Positions 52,455-61,468 of a DNA stretch of 64,000 nt are shown here, in pieces. Each line of letters starts with the position of its first letter. The stretch's first letter is position 1. Origin of the DNA: an uncultured Christensenella sp. GTDB lineage: Bacteria; Bacillota; Clostridia; Christensenellales; Pumilibacteraceae. The DNA is taken from contig CAJTPT010000005.1 in the NCBI GenBank assembly GCA_910578545.1, forward strand, positions 62,001 to 126,000. Reading direction: 5' to 3'. The notes beneath the pieces were generated by a model. That model saw only the letters and a program-made list of their open reading frames with translations. It was not told where the DNA came from and searched no databases. A program made the translations under genes and the position numbers.

Positions 52455-53978
52455 TTATTCTTCGTTGGTTTGTTCGTTTGGCGATAACGGTTCGTCAATT
52501 TGGGTTTGAGTTGTTTCGGTTGTATCGGCAGTGATTTGCGGCTGTTCGGGCGGTATGTCGGTTGAGTCGGGTGATAGCGTTTCGGCTGTTGCGGGTTTGG
52601 TTTTACGGAAGAGCTTGATATATTTATTTAGAACGACCAAAAAAGATGGAATGAGGAAGCAGTTTGCTATCATCCACGAGCTACAGTTAAGCAAGCACAC
52701 AATATCGAAGCTTGCAAAGCGGATAGCCAACATCGACACAGCGACGCGTATGCCTACCTCTGCCGCGGCGGAAAACAGCGTGAGCGTGCCGCGCCCCATG
52801 CCTTGAAGCGAACTTCGGGATATGCACAGCGTGGACAGCAAAACGTAAAAGCTTGCGTTAAATACTAAGTATTTAAAGGCGTAGGAAAAAAGCTTTTCGG
52901 TCCTGTCGGCGCGGGATATAAAGAGCATGACGAGCGGGCGGTGCAGGGCAAGCACTATTCCGCACATTCCGGCGCACAGGCACAGCGAAAAAAGTATGAA
53001 TTGCTTGACGCCCGTTTTTATTCTGTCGTAGCGTTTTGCACCGTAATTTTGCCCGACAAATACTGAAACGGCGGCGGCGGAATTGTTTATTATGCTCGTG
53101 GCGATCCCGTCGATCTTGGTTGCGGCAACGTACGCTGTGACGGCGGTTTTTTCCATGGTATTGAGCGCGATTTGCCCGAAGATCATGCCTATGGATATTA
53201 TCGACATTTGCAGTGCCATGGGTATGCCAAGCCGCAGGTGCACGCCGTAATTACGCGCGTTCGGCTTGAAGTGGCTCGGCTTAAAGCGCAACACGGGGTA
53301 GCGCCACCAAAGATATATAAACGTCAAAACGGCGGTAATTCCGTTGGCGAGCACGGTCGCAATCGCGGCGCCCTGTACGCCCATGCCGAGCGCCATTACG
53401 AAAAGACAGTCCATGCCCGCGTTGAGAAAGCACGATATTATCAACAGATACAGCGGCACTCGCGAATCGCCGATTGCGCGGAGCGTGGCGCCGAACAGGT
53501 TGGACAGACCCGACAGCAACATGCCGCCGAAGATGACCGTAATATACTCGACCGCGTACGGCAGGAATGCTTCCTGCGTGTTCATGGCGACGAGCATCGG
53601 CTTTGTTGCAAACAGCGCGGCGACGGTGAGAACGGCAACTATTGCCGTCATCAAAACAATACCCGTCGCAAACGATTTGCGCATGCCGTCATCGTCATTT
53701 GCGCCGCGGCGTTGGCTTATCAGCACGGAAAAGCCCTGCGCAAGCCCGCTCACAAATCCGAGCACCATAAATGAGAACGAGCCCGTCGAGCCCACTCCCG
53801 TCAGCGCGTCCGCGCCGATCGCCTGTCCGACGATTACCGAGTCGACAAGCGAATACAGCTGTTGCACGAAGTTACCCAAAATCATGGGTAACATGAAAAT
53901 GAGTATGCGCTTAAGCGGGCTGCCGACCGTTAAGTCCATCGACGTATTATGCTTGATTGTTGCGCCTCGTTTGCTCAC
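52455..53978 (-). CDS. MATE-family efflux transporter
   Basis: 507-aa Na/H-coupled multidrug or metabolite exporter with twelve membrane segments. N-terminal LKRILIFMLPMILGNFVQQLYSLVDSVIVGQAIGA is diagnostic, and the second half repeats the pattern (MALQMSIISIGMIFGQIALNTM). The C-terminus is a low-complexity tail rich in Thr, Pro, Glu and Gln (residues about 465-507). Start is GTG 53978, with -10-like TAATAC and TTGACT about 17 bp apart directly before it; a later ATG (MDLTVG) is possible. Confidence 0.9.
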   Translation of the reverse strand: MSKRGATIKHNTSMDLTVGSPLKRILIFMLPMILGNFVQQLYSLVDSVIVGQAIGADALTGVGSTGSFSFMVLGFVSGLAQGFSVLISQRRGANDDDGMRKSFATGIVLMTAIVAVLTVAALFATKPMLVAMNTQEAFLPYAVEYITVIFGGMLLSGLSNLFGATLRAIGDSRVPLYLLIISCFLNAGMDCLFVMALGMGVQGAAIATVLANGITAVLTFIYLWWRYPVLRFKPSHFKPNARNYGVHLRLGIPMALQMSIISIGMIFGQIALNTMEKTAVTAYVAATKIDGIATSIINNSAAAVSVFVGQNYGAKRYDRIKTGVKQFILFSLCLCAGMCGIVLALHRPLVMLFISRADRTEKLFSYAFKYLVFNASFYVLLSTLCISRSSLQGMGRGTLTLFSAAAEVGIRVAVSMLAIRFASFDIVCLLNCSSWMIANCFLIPSFLVVLNKYIKLFRKTKPATAETLSPDSTDIPPEQPQITADTTETTQTQIDEPLSPNEQTNEE

Positions 53979-54073
53979 GGTTATGTATTAGCATTGTAGC
54001 AAACCAAAGTCAACGGTTTAAAAAGCCGCCGTGATAAAATGATACGATAGTGTTAATATAAAAAATAATAGTG

Positions 54074-54835
54074 TTAGTCGAATACGAAGTATCGCAGTAG
54101 CGCAAAGGTTACAAGCAACGCCACTATTACGGCGGCGACGATTATAATCGCAATGTTTATCTTTTTGGATTTAACCTCGTCACGGTCTTGCTTGCCGTAG
54201 ATTTTGCGGTTGACCGAGTTGATCAGCCTCGATATGCGTTTGTACACGAGCAGTGTTACGATTATCGCCACGGCGCAACGCAACAGGTTGAACGGCAGGA
54301 CGGACGCCCACAGATAGAAGTTGTAAAACGTTTCCTGCGTGCAAGATGGAAAGAGCGGCTGCATCAAACCGATAAGCGGTTGCCAATTCCCGCCGAAAAA
54401 TACGGTCAGATAAAACGGCACGAGTATAACTCTGTTGACTATAATTGCGAGCGTGACCTCGACTACCGTGCCGACGCCCATTGCGAGCAGTGCACCCTTA
54501 AACGTGCGTTTGTTTTTGTAAATAAGCCCCGCCGTGACGGCAAACGCGCATGAGGTGATGAGGTCGGACAGCTCGCCGACAAACATTGTGGAAGTGCCCT
54601 TTACGACAAGCTTGATAAGTATTTCGACGACCACGATTATTCCGCCCGCACTCGGCCCGAGCGTAAACGCGCCGATAAGTATGGGAATGTCCGAAAGCTT
54701 GAATTCCAAAAAACTCGGGAATGCAAACGGCATGGAAAAGTTGAGGATATACAGTATCCCCGCGAGTGTGGAAAACATTGCGATAAACGCGATGCGTGTG
54801 GACGACAGCCGTCCGCCTGTTTGTTCGTAGCTCAT
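54074..54835 (-). CDS. ribU: ECF transporter S component RibU (riboflavin)
   Basis: 253-aa substrate-specificity subunit of an energy-coupling-factor transporter. The N-terminal LSSTRIAFIAMFSTLAGILYILNF... with EFKLSDIPILIGAFTLGPSAGG matches the ECF S-component signature, with about six membrane helices and a lysine-rich end before a final helix. An FMN riboswitch directly upstream identifies riboflavin as substrate. AAAGGATTTCTT precedes the ATG. The shared EcfA/EcfT module is elsewhere. Confidence 0.93.
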   Translation of the reverse strand: MSYEQTGGRLSSTRIAFIAMFSTLAGILYILNFSMPFAFPSFLEFKLSDIPILIGAFTLGPSAGGIIVVVEILIKLVVKGTSTMFVGELSDLITSCAFAVTAGLIYKNKRTFKGALLAMGVGTVVEVTLAIIVNRVILVPFYLTVFFGGNWQPLIGLMQPLFPSCTQETFYNFYLWASVLPFNLLRCAVAIIVTLLVYKRISRLINSVNRKIYGKQDRDEVKSKKINIAIIIVAAVIVALLVTFALLRYFVFD

Positions 54836-54879
54836 AAGAAATCCTTTAAACGGTTAAAATATTTAAAGTCGTTCTTAGC

Positions 54880-54906
54880 AAAAAAAGCCCCGACAAAAAT
54901 CGGGGC
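54880..54906 (-). terminator. Terminator of the FMN riboswitch
   Basis: GCCCCGA / TCGGGGC hairpin followed by TTTTTTT on the minus strand, between the aptamer and ribU. Expected to form when FMN is bound. Confidence 0.85.
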
Positions 54907-54949
54907 GGAAAAACGATGTGCGGTTGCCCTGAAGCGCTCGAGCGCCTCA

Positions 54950-55107
54950 TGGCTAAATTCTTTTCACATCCGGACTATAACCGTCGGTACGGGAATTTCA
55001 CCCGTTCGGGATCGCTTACGCGGTCTTAGTGGACTTCGCTATATCGGGCTTAAATTTCGATATAACGTCACCACCGGTGGGGAATTGCGCCCCGCCCCAA
55101 AGAATGA
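54950..55107 (-). ncRNA. FMN riboswitch aptamer
   Basis: Minus strand contains the RFN-element landmarks in order: GGGGCGGGGCGCAATTCCCC, ACCGGTGGT, GGTGAAATTCCC, CCGACGGT and AGTCCGGATG. These match the six-helix FMN aptamer. It sits before ribU, so FMN should turn off riboflavin uptake through the downstream terminator. Confidence 0.95.
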
Positions 55108-55119
55108 CTTTATATTAAC

Positions 55120-55148
55120 AGTATATATTTGTCGTATGCGCTTGTCAA
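55120..55148 (-). promoter_or_regulatory. Promoter of the FMN-riboswitch/ribU unit
   Basis: Minus strand TTGACA (55148-55143), 17 bp, TATACT (55125-55120). Confidence 0.75.
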
Positions 55149-55246
55149 GCGAATAAAGATAATTAAGAATTCGGGATTAGAAACGACCGTATTTGTCATT
55201 ATTCATAATCACGAATTCCGAATTGATTTTTGCACATACTATACGC

Positions 55247-56224
55247 ATGATATTTATAGATAGAAACGGCGAGCGTGCGGCGGCGGTTAACGACGCGCTC
55301 GTCGGGAATGATTACGTGACCAGGCTTGAACGAGCGGTGTCGGAAATCGTTGGAAAAACGGCGGTGGCGGTAAGCTCGTTTGACAGCGCTTTACATACGG
55401 CATTATTTTTGTGCGGAGTTGGGTTTGGTGATTACGTTTTTGTACCTACTTATACGTTTTATTCTTACGTAGCGCCCGTAGTCGGGGTGGGCGCTATCCC
55501 GGTGTTTATCGACTGCGATCCCGTTACGCGCTGTGTTTCGCACGGAGCGCTCGAGCAGGCGTTTATATGGGCGGAGCTTCAGGGCAAGCCGCCCAAGGCG
55601 GTGATTATAGATAACGCGTTCGGCTCTGTAGCCGACTACGACGTTTTGACACCGTTGTGTAAGGCGTACTGCACACCGTCCGTCGAGCTTACGCACGGGC
55701 TGTGCGGCGACTACAACGGTAGGGCGTGCGGGGCAAACTGCGACTACGGCGTTGTCGGCTTAGGCGCTGACGGCGGGGTAATAGTGTGCGGCGACGAGCA
55801 AACGGCGGCACGTGAGTTTTGCCGCTACGAGTATTCGGACGGCATCAGCTTCGATTACCGCTTAAACAATTTTTCGGCTTCGGTCGCGTGCTCGTTTATT
55901 CCCGTCGAGCGCAAGCTGAGCAGTCGCGGCAGAGCCAATCTCGCGGCGTTGTGCGCTGTCGCCGACAACGTTATTCCGCCCGTCGACGGCGATTCGGGGC
56001 GGTTCGCGCTGGTTCGTACGGGCAATGTTGCCGGCATTCGCGCGGCGCGGTTCGAGGTCAAAACGCCGCCGCCCGTACATACGCTCGAACGGTATTCGGC
56101 ATGCACGTACTTCGAGCACGAAAAAGGCTATTCGGTTAGCGATTGGTACAGCGACTGCGCGCTTGTCGGCATGGATATTTCGCCGCTTCGGCGCGCGAGG
56201 CTGGAAAGATTAATTCGGAATTAA
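55247..56224 (+). CDS. DegT/DnrJ/EryC1-like protein lacking the PLP lysine
   Basis: 325 aa with the fold-type I sugar-aminotransferase pattern: SSFDSALHTALFLCGVGFGDYVFVPTYTFYSYVAPVVGVGAIPVFIDCD and later DNAFGSVADYD. In normal members the catalytic Lys lies in a segment like FSFxxxKNLxxxGGD before the GG turn. Here the corresponding piece reads CDYGVVGLGADGGVIV, with no Lys and about five residues missing. The protein is also short for the family (370-400 aa). ATG 55247 is chosen because homology starts there; no ribosome site. It may be catalytically dead or a relic under decay. Confidence 0.72.
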   Translation: MIFIDRNGERAAAVNDALVGNDYVTRLERAVSEIVGKTAVAVSSFDSALHTALFLCGVGFGDYVFVPTYTFYSYVAPVVGVGAIPVFIDCDPVTRCVSHGALEQAFIWAELQGKPPKAVIIDNAFGSVADYDVLTPLCKAYCTPSVELTHGLCGDYNGRACGANCDYGVVGLGADGGVIVCGDEQTAAREFCRYEYSDGISFDYRLNNFSASVACSFIPVERKLSSRGRANLAALCAVADNVIPPVDGDSGRFALVRTGNVAGIRAARFEVKTPPPVHTLERYSACTYFEHEKGYSVSDWYSDCALVGMDISPLRRARLERLIRN

Positions 56225-56342
56225 GAATTGTCGAGCTTGTGCCGGATTTTTTTACGCTTCATACTATTCACTCTTCACTGCTTTAATCACCGCGTAGCGC
56301 TCGATCATTCATAATTCCGAACTCCGCTTTTTTTGTAAATGC

Positions 56343-56371
56343 TTGCCATTCCGTTTAAACTATGCTATACT
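56343..56371 (+). promoter_or_regulatory. Promoter of pepF
   Basis: TTGCCA (56343-56348), 17 bp, TATACT (56366-56371). The rest of the 242-bp gap to the previous gene shows nothing else definite. Confidence 0.6.
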
Positions 56372-56466
56372 TAATCGGCTATCTTTAGTTAACTGCCCGT
56401 TTTGCGTACTGTTTTTACGCGTAGCGGCGATAATCAAAACATAATAACCGATAGGGGTATATATAT

Positions 56467-58239
56467 ATGAAAAGAACCGAAGTGGAAAATAAGTACCGTT
56501 GGCATTTAAACGACATGGTGGCAAGCGCCGACGTCTTTGACGGCATTTTTGCCGAGGTCGAAAAGGCGTTGCCCGTACTCGAGTCGTACAAGGGTAAGCT
56601 CGGCAATCGTGACGACGCGCTTGCGCTACTAAAGCTCGACGCGGAGATTTCGCAGAAGTTCGAGCTTATATACGTTTACTCGCACATGTACCGCGACGAG
56701 GACGCAAATAACGGCGAGGCTTCCGCGCTTGCGGCGCGTACCGAGGGATTGGCGGGCAAGTACGGCACAGCTGTATCGTATGTCAGCAGTGAGCTTGGCG
56801 CGCTGGGGGGCGACGTGCTCGTCGGGTACATTCACGACCCCGAGTTCTCCGACTTCGACTTTATGCTCAAAGAGATAGTGCGCCGAAAGGAGCATATACT
56901 TTCCGACAGAGAGGAAAGGCTTCTTGCGCTGTCGTCCGAAGCGCTTCGTACGCCGTACAACGTTGCGCACATGCTGTTTGACGCCGACCTCAAGTTTAAG
57001 CCCGTTACCAAAAACGGCAAAAAAATAGAGCTCAATAACGGCTCGTACGGCGAGCTTTTGTCGGACGGCGACCGTGCGGTCAGGCGCAAGTCGTTTAACA
57101 ACCTTTACGACGGGTATATTGCGCATATCAATACCATTGCCGCAAACTATGCCGGTAACGTCAAGGCGGACAACTTTTACGCTCGCGCCCGCGGCTACGG
57201 CGATTGCTTGGAAAAATCGCTATTCGGCGACGGCGTGCCTACGTCGGTGTACACAAATCTTATAGACGCGGTAAACAAGAACTTCGCGCCGCTTCACCGC
57301 TATATCGGCTTGCGCAAAAGGATGCTCGGCTTAAAGGAACAGCACATGTACGACCTGTACGTGCCTATCGTGGAAAACGCCGAAATGAAGCTTCCGTATG
57401 AGGAAGCTTGCGAGATAGTAAAGTCGGCAATGGCGCCCATGGGTAAGGAATACGTAGGCTTGCTTAACAAGTCGATGACCGAGGGCTGGATAGACGTCAT
57501 GCCGAGCGAGGGCAAGCGCGGCGGCGCATACAGCTGGTCGTCGTACGCCACTCATCCATACGTGCTGTTAAACTACACGCCGACGACCGAGGATATCTTC
57601 ACGCTCGCGCACGAGCTCGGGCACTGCATGCACTCGTACTATTCGCAAAACAATCAGCCCTATGCCAAATGGGATTACCAAATTTTTGTCGCCGAGGTCG
57701 CGTCAATTTGCAACGAAACGTTGCTCGACGATTACCTTATGAAAAACGTCAAGGACGACAACGTAAAGAAGTATCTGCTGAGCCTCAGACTCAACCGCTT
57801 CCGCACGACTCTTTTCCGTCAGGCGATGTTTGCCGAGTTCGAGTACAACGCTCACAAAATGGATCTCGAGGGCAAGCCGCTAACCGTGGATTCTTTAAGC
57901 GAGATGTACCTCGAGCTTAACAAAAAATACTACGGTTCGGACGTCGTTTCGGACGATCGGATAGCCTACGAATGGGCGCGCATACCGCATTTCTATAATG
58001 CGTTCTACGTATACAAATACTCGACGGGCATGACCGCCGCGACGAGCATTGCGCACAACATTCTTAAAAATCCCGATTACGTCGACGTGTACAAAACCAA
58101 GTTCCTAAGCGCGGGAGGATATAAATCGCCGTACGACATTCTTTGTGACGCGCAGGTCGATCTTGCGACTGTCAAGCCGTATGACGACGCGTTCGACTTC
58201 TTTAACGCCGCGCTCGACGAGCTTGAAAAGCTGTGCTAA
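56467..58239 (+). CDS. pepF: Oligoendopeptidase F
   Basis: 590-aa M3-family zinc peptidase degrading short peptides in the cytoplasm. HExxH is LAHELGHCMHSYYSQNN near residue 383, followed by FVAEVASICNETLLDD with the third ligand Glu. Typical length, no signal peptide. The last seven bases overlap the following lipoprotein gene. Confidence 0.96.
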   Translation: MKRTEVENKYRWHLNDMVASADVFDGIFAEVEKALPVLESYKGKLGNRDDALALLKLDAEISQKFELIYVYSHMYRDEDANNGEASALAARTEGLAGKYGTAVSYVSSELGALGGDVLVGYIHDPEFSDFDFMLKEIVRRKEHILSDREERLLALSSEALRTPYNVAHMLFDADLKFKPVTKNGKKIELNNGSYGELLSDGDRAVRRKSFNNLYDGYIAHINTIAANYAGNVKADNFYARARGYGDCLEKSLFGDGVPTSVYTNLIDAVNKNFAPLHRYIGLRKRMLGLKEQHMYDLYVPIVENAEMKLPYEEACEIVKSAMAPMGKEYVGLLNKSMTEGWIDVMPSEGKRGGAYSWSSYATHPYVLLNYTPTTEDIFTLAHELGHCMHSYYSQNNQPYAKWDYQIFVAEVASICNETLLDDYLMKNVKDDNVKKYLLSLRLNRFRTTLFRQAMFAEFEYNAHKMDLEGKPLTVDSLSEMYLELNKKYYGSDVVSDDRIAYEWARIPHFYNAFYVYKYSTGMTAATSIAHNILKNPDYVDVYKTKFLSAGGYKSPYDILCDAQVDLATVKPYDDAFDFFNAALDELEKLC

Positions 58240-59144
58240 GCCGCTTTTCTCAAAAATCCAAGCGGATAATATTTCTTATCGCTATAGCCGTGTGTGCGAT
58301 TTTTCTTACAGGTTGCGGTGCGACTCTTACCGTGTACGACTACACGGCGGACGGCGTGCACTACAATATGTACGAGCTTAATATCGACGCCGTTACCGCA
58401 GCGAATATGGAAGCCTCGGCAATCACTGCGCCCGACGGCAAAAAGTACACGGTAGCAAGCTACTTTTACGACTTTTTCGACGACTACGGCTACGAGCTTG
58501 TTTCCGCACACACGACGGACAAAGGCTACACCGCGTCGTACCGAAAAGCGTTGTACGGTGTAGGCGAGCTGTTCGAGTATGGAACGCCCGTCGAGTTTAA
58601 ATACACCTACACCCAAAACCTGTTTTACCGCACGACAGACGCCCTGTCCGAAAACCCGTTCAACGGCGTGCGCGAGGCGTACGACAACGTAAGCGAAATG
58701 CAGTCCGTAACACCCATCGAGCGGCTGAAAAACGGCTCGGTCGCGTTCGATGAGAACGGTGATGTGGTAATCGGCCGTCACGCGCTAACCGAAGCGTTCC
58801 CGTATCTTAAAACGCTCAATACCGACGGCATGCTGTTAAACTACGTCAGGTACGGCTCGGCGCGAATGGACTCGTCGGGAACGGTAATTGCAAGTCGGGA
58901 CAACACAGCGGCGTACTTGTTTTCGCGGTATTTCGACCGCACCGACGCGAAAATAGAGTTTATGTACAAAAACGCAGTGCCGTACGGCTGGTATATTGTA
59001 GCGATAACCGGGGGCGGGATTGCGCTCGGCGTGATACTTTTAATCACAAGACAAAAAAAGCAAAAGCCCTCTCTTCTCGACAAGTTTCCGTACAACCCCG
59101 AGGAATACCGCGATTACGACTCGCACTTGCCGATGAGTAAGTAG
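58233..59144 (+). CDS. Lipoprotein with C-terminal membrane helix
   Basis: 303 aa from GTG 58233, overlapping pepF. Signal with lipobox FLTGCG (Cys about 28), an exported domain of about 220 residues, one membrane helix (about 253-272, WYIVAITGGGIALGVILLI) and a short cytoplasmic tail ending LPMSK. Double anchoring (lipid and helix) is unusual. Function not recognised. dnaB follows 18 bp later. Confidence 0.75.
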   Translation: MLSRFSQKSKRIIFLIAIAVCAIFLTGCGATLTVYDYTADGVHYNMYELNIDAVTAANMEASAITAPDGKKYTVASYFYDFFDDYGYELVSAHTTDKGYTASYRKALYGVGELFEYGTPVEFKYTYTQNLFYRTTDALSENPFNGVREAYDNVSEMQSVTPIERLKNGSVAFDENGDVVIGRHALTEAFPYLKTLNTDGMLLNYVRYGSARMDSSGTVIASRDNTAAYLFSRYFDRTDAKIEFMYKNAVPYGWYIVAITGGGIALGVILLITRQKKQKPSLLDKFPYNPEEYRDYDSHLPMSK

Positions 59145-59162
59145 CTTTAAGGAGAAAAGATT

Positions 59163-60758
59163 ATGCCCAAAAACGACAGGGAAGGCGCTATAAAAAATCA
59201 CCCGCACGTAGTGGCGCGCCAAACGCCCAACAACTACGAGGCGGAAACGGCGCTATTGGGCGGCATGCTTATCGACGGACCGTCGGCAAGCAAGTATATG
59301 CCCCAGCTTACCGCCGACGATTTTTACACGCCGTCGCACAAATATATTTACGACGCGCTTGCCGATTTGTTTAACGCGGCAAAGCCGATAGATATCGTAA
59401 CCGTCGTCGGCGCAATGGAAAACCGCGGCACGCTTGCGCTTGCGGGCGGCGTCGAGTATCTTTCCAAGCTGACAACCGCAGTGCCGTCGGTTGCTAACGC
59501 CGAATATTATTTTGATATCGTCAAAAAGAACACGCGCCTGCGCGCGATAATCGACATTGCAAAAAAGATGGCGGACGAAGCGTACGCACTCGACCCCGAT
59601 GACAATGCGCTCGCTCACGCCGAGGCCGCGCTTTACGGTTTGTCCGAATCGACGCGGCGCGGCAAGCCGGAACGGCTCGAGGGCTACGTCGCCGAGGTGT
59701 TAAAGGATCTTAAAAAACGCGCGACCGAAACGTCGGCGTTCCGCGGCGTGCCGACAGGCTTTAACAAGTTCGACAGCGTGCTCGGCGGCGGCTTCCAAAA
59801 GAGCGACCTTATAATCCTTGCGGCTCGTCCCGGTCAAGGTAAAACGAGTTTTGCAATGAACTGTGCGGTCAACGCCGCAAGGCGCAGACGACCCGACAAC
59901 GGCAAGCCGTACTCTGTCGCGGTGTTCTCGCTCGAGATGAGCGCGACCCAGCTTGCCAAGCGTATTTTGTGTTCAGTCGGCAGCTACGATATGTCGCGCG
60001 CCAATCGTGCGGTCATAGACGAAAACGAATGGGATAGGCTGTACGCCGCACGCGACGAGCTTGCACGCACAAACCTTTACATAGACGAATCGGGCAATAT
60101 CACGCCTGCCGAAATACTCAGCAAGTGCCGCGCGCTCAAGCACTCGACCGGACTCGACTTTGTAATGATCGACTACCTTCAGCTTATGCAGAGCGGAAAG
60201 AAGGTGGATAACTTCGTGCGCGAGATAGCCGAAATCACACGTGCGCTCAAGCTCTCCGCAAAGGAACTCGACGTGCCCATTCTGTTGCTTTCGCAGATGT
60301 CGCGTAGCATAGAACAGCGCAAGGGCGTGGATAAAGAATCCAAGCTGTCCGACCTTCGTGACTCGGGCGCTATCGAGCAGGACGCCGATATAGTTCTGTT
60401 TATCGACCGCAAGGACGTGCCGGGCGGCGACGGAAAACAGACCTCGTCTGAGGTGTTCCTCAATATCGCCAAGCACCGTAACGGCGAAACAGGCAACGTC
60501 AAGCTCATTTGGATACCGTCTACCACGACCTTCCGCGAGGCGAACGATCACGGAAACCCCGAACCGCCGCCTACGTACTACAACGGTCGTGACGTCGGCT
60601 TCGATGACAGCGCGCCGCCTCCGCCCGACGACTATGCGCCGCAAGGCGACTATGCCACCGTCGATTACGCGCCGCCGGTTCAAGAACAGCCTGCGGATAA
60701 CGCACCGACCGGAGAGGCAGCGGTTAAGGTCGCTACCGATAACGGGCTACTCGATTAA
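59163..60758 (+). CDS. dnaB: Replicative DNA helicase
   Basis: 531-aa DnaB. N-terminal domain (NYEAETALLGGMLID), then RecA-fold core with Walker A RPGQGKTSFA (about residue 221), Walker B DFVMIDYLQLM (about 330) and SDLRDSGAIEQDADIV. It is about 75-80 residues longer than usual because of a C-terminal acidic, Pro/Asp/Tyr-rich tail (about 455-531). AAGGAG precedes the ATG. The next gene starts two bases after its stop. Confidence 0.97.
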   Translation: MPKNDREGAIKNHPHVVARQTPNNYEAETALLGGMLIDGPSASKYMPQLTADDFYTPSHKYIYDALADLFNAAKPIDIVTVVGAMENRGTLALAGGVEYLSKLTTAVPSVANAEYYFDIVKKNTRLRAIIDIAKKMADEAYALDPDDNALAHAEAALYGLSESTRRGKPERLEGYVAEVLKDLKKRATETSAFRGVPTGFNKFDSVLGGGFQKSDLIILAARPGQGKTSFAMNCAVNAARRRRPDNGKPYSVAVFSLEMSATQLAKRILCSVGSYDMSRANRAVIDENEWDRLYAARDELARTNLYIDESGNITPAEILSKCRALKHSTGLDFVMIDYLQLMQSGKKVDNFVREIAEITRALKLSAKELDVPILLLSQMSRSIEQRKGVDKESKLSDLRDSGAIEQDADIVLFIDRKDVPGGDGKQTSSEVFLNIAKHRNGETGNVKLIWIPSTTTFREANDHGNPEPPPTYYNGRDVGFDDSAPPPPDDYAPQGDYATVDYAPPVQEQPADNAPTGEAAVKVATDNGLLD

Positions 60759-60760
60759 CA

Positions 60761-61420
60761 ATGGCGCTCGTCATAGGCGTTTCGGCGCACAGAAATATAA
60801 AACCCGAGGCCGCGCCGCAGGTGAGTTGCGCCGTCAGAACGGTGCTGACAGACATACTGCGGTTGCGCGGCAATAACGATATCGTAACGTTAAACGGACT
60901 TGCCGAGGGCGGCGATATGCTGTGCGGTCAAGTTGCGTGTGAGCTCGGTATAAATACGATGGTCGTGTTACCCACGACAAAAGAAGAGTATTTGTCCGCC
61001 GATTTTTCGGACGATGGGATAGCTCGGTTTGAAAGATTGTCGACGGCGCAAAACGTTGTTAAAACGATAATCGCGCCCGACGCGGAATGTCGGCAAAAGC
61101 TGACGGCACAGGAAATAAAAGATTACAGGTTCAGACAGCAGTCGTTATTCGTCGCGGCAAAAAGCGATATATTGCTTGCGCTGTGGGACGGAACACATTC
61201 AGACATGAATGTCAACGAGTGCGGAACGGCGTTTGCCGTAAGAGCGGCGCTCGAAGGAAAATCAAACGGCGCGGTTATTGCCGTTTTCGCCCCGCGCGAA
61301 GGGAAAGCATACATCGGACAGCCGAATACGATTCGCTTTTGTTTAAGCGGAAAAACTCACGGCTACTACGACGAATACGCAGAAATTCCCGAACGATTGA
61401 AAAAACTCATCGCAAATTAG
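60761..61420 (+). CDS. SLOG-superfamily nucleotide-binding protein
   Basis: 219 aa. VIGVSAHRNI at the start, ITLNGLAEGGDMLCGQVACELG and VVLPTTKEEYLSADF, then VAAKSDILLALWDG and IGQPNTIRF, are the G-x-S/T-x-x-H-R and A-E-G-x-D motifs of SLOG (DprA/LOG-like) sensors. Such domains bind nucleotide-derived signals and are often attached to defence effectors; here none is fused or adjacent. Probably cotranscribed with dnaB. Confidence 0.72.
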   Translation: MALVIGVSAHRNIKPEAAPQVSCAVRTVLTDILRLRGNNDIVTLNGLAEGGDMLCGQVACELGINTMVVLPTTKEEYLSADFSDDGIARFERLSTAQNVVKTIIAPDAECRQKLTAQEIKDYRFRQQSLFVAAKSDILLALWDGTHSDMNVNECGTAFAVRAALEGKSNGAVIAVFAPREGKAYIGQPNTIRFCLSGKTHGYYDEYAEIPERLKKLIAN

Positions 61421-61430
61421 TAAGGAAAAT

Positions 61431-61458
61431 CGAAGCCCGCATAAAAGCGGGCTTTTGA
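61431..61458. terminator. Bidirectional terminator
   Basis: AAGCCCGC, ATAAAA loop, GCGGGCTT with A and T flanks between convergent genes. Confidence 0.85.
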
Positions 61459-61468
61459 AATGTCAAAA

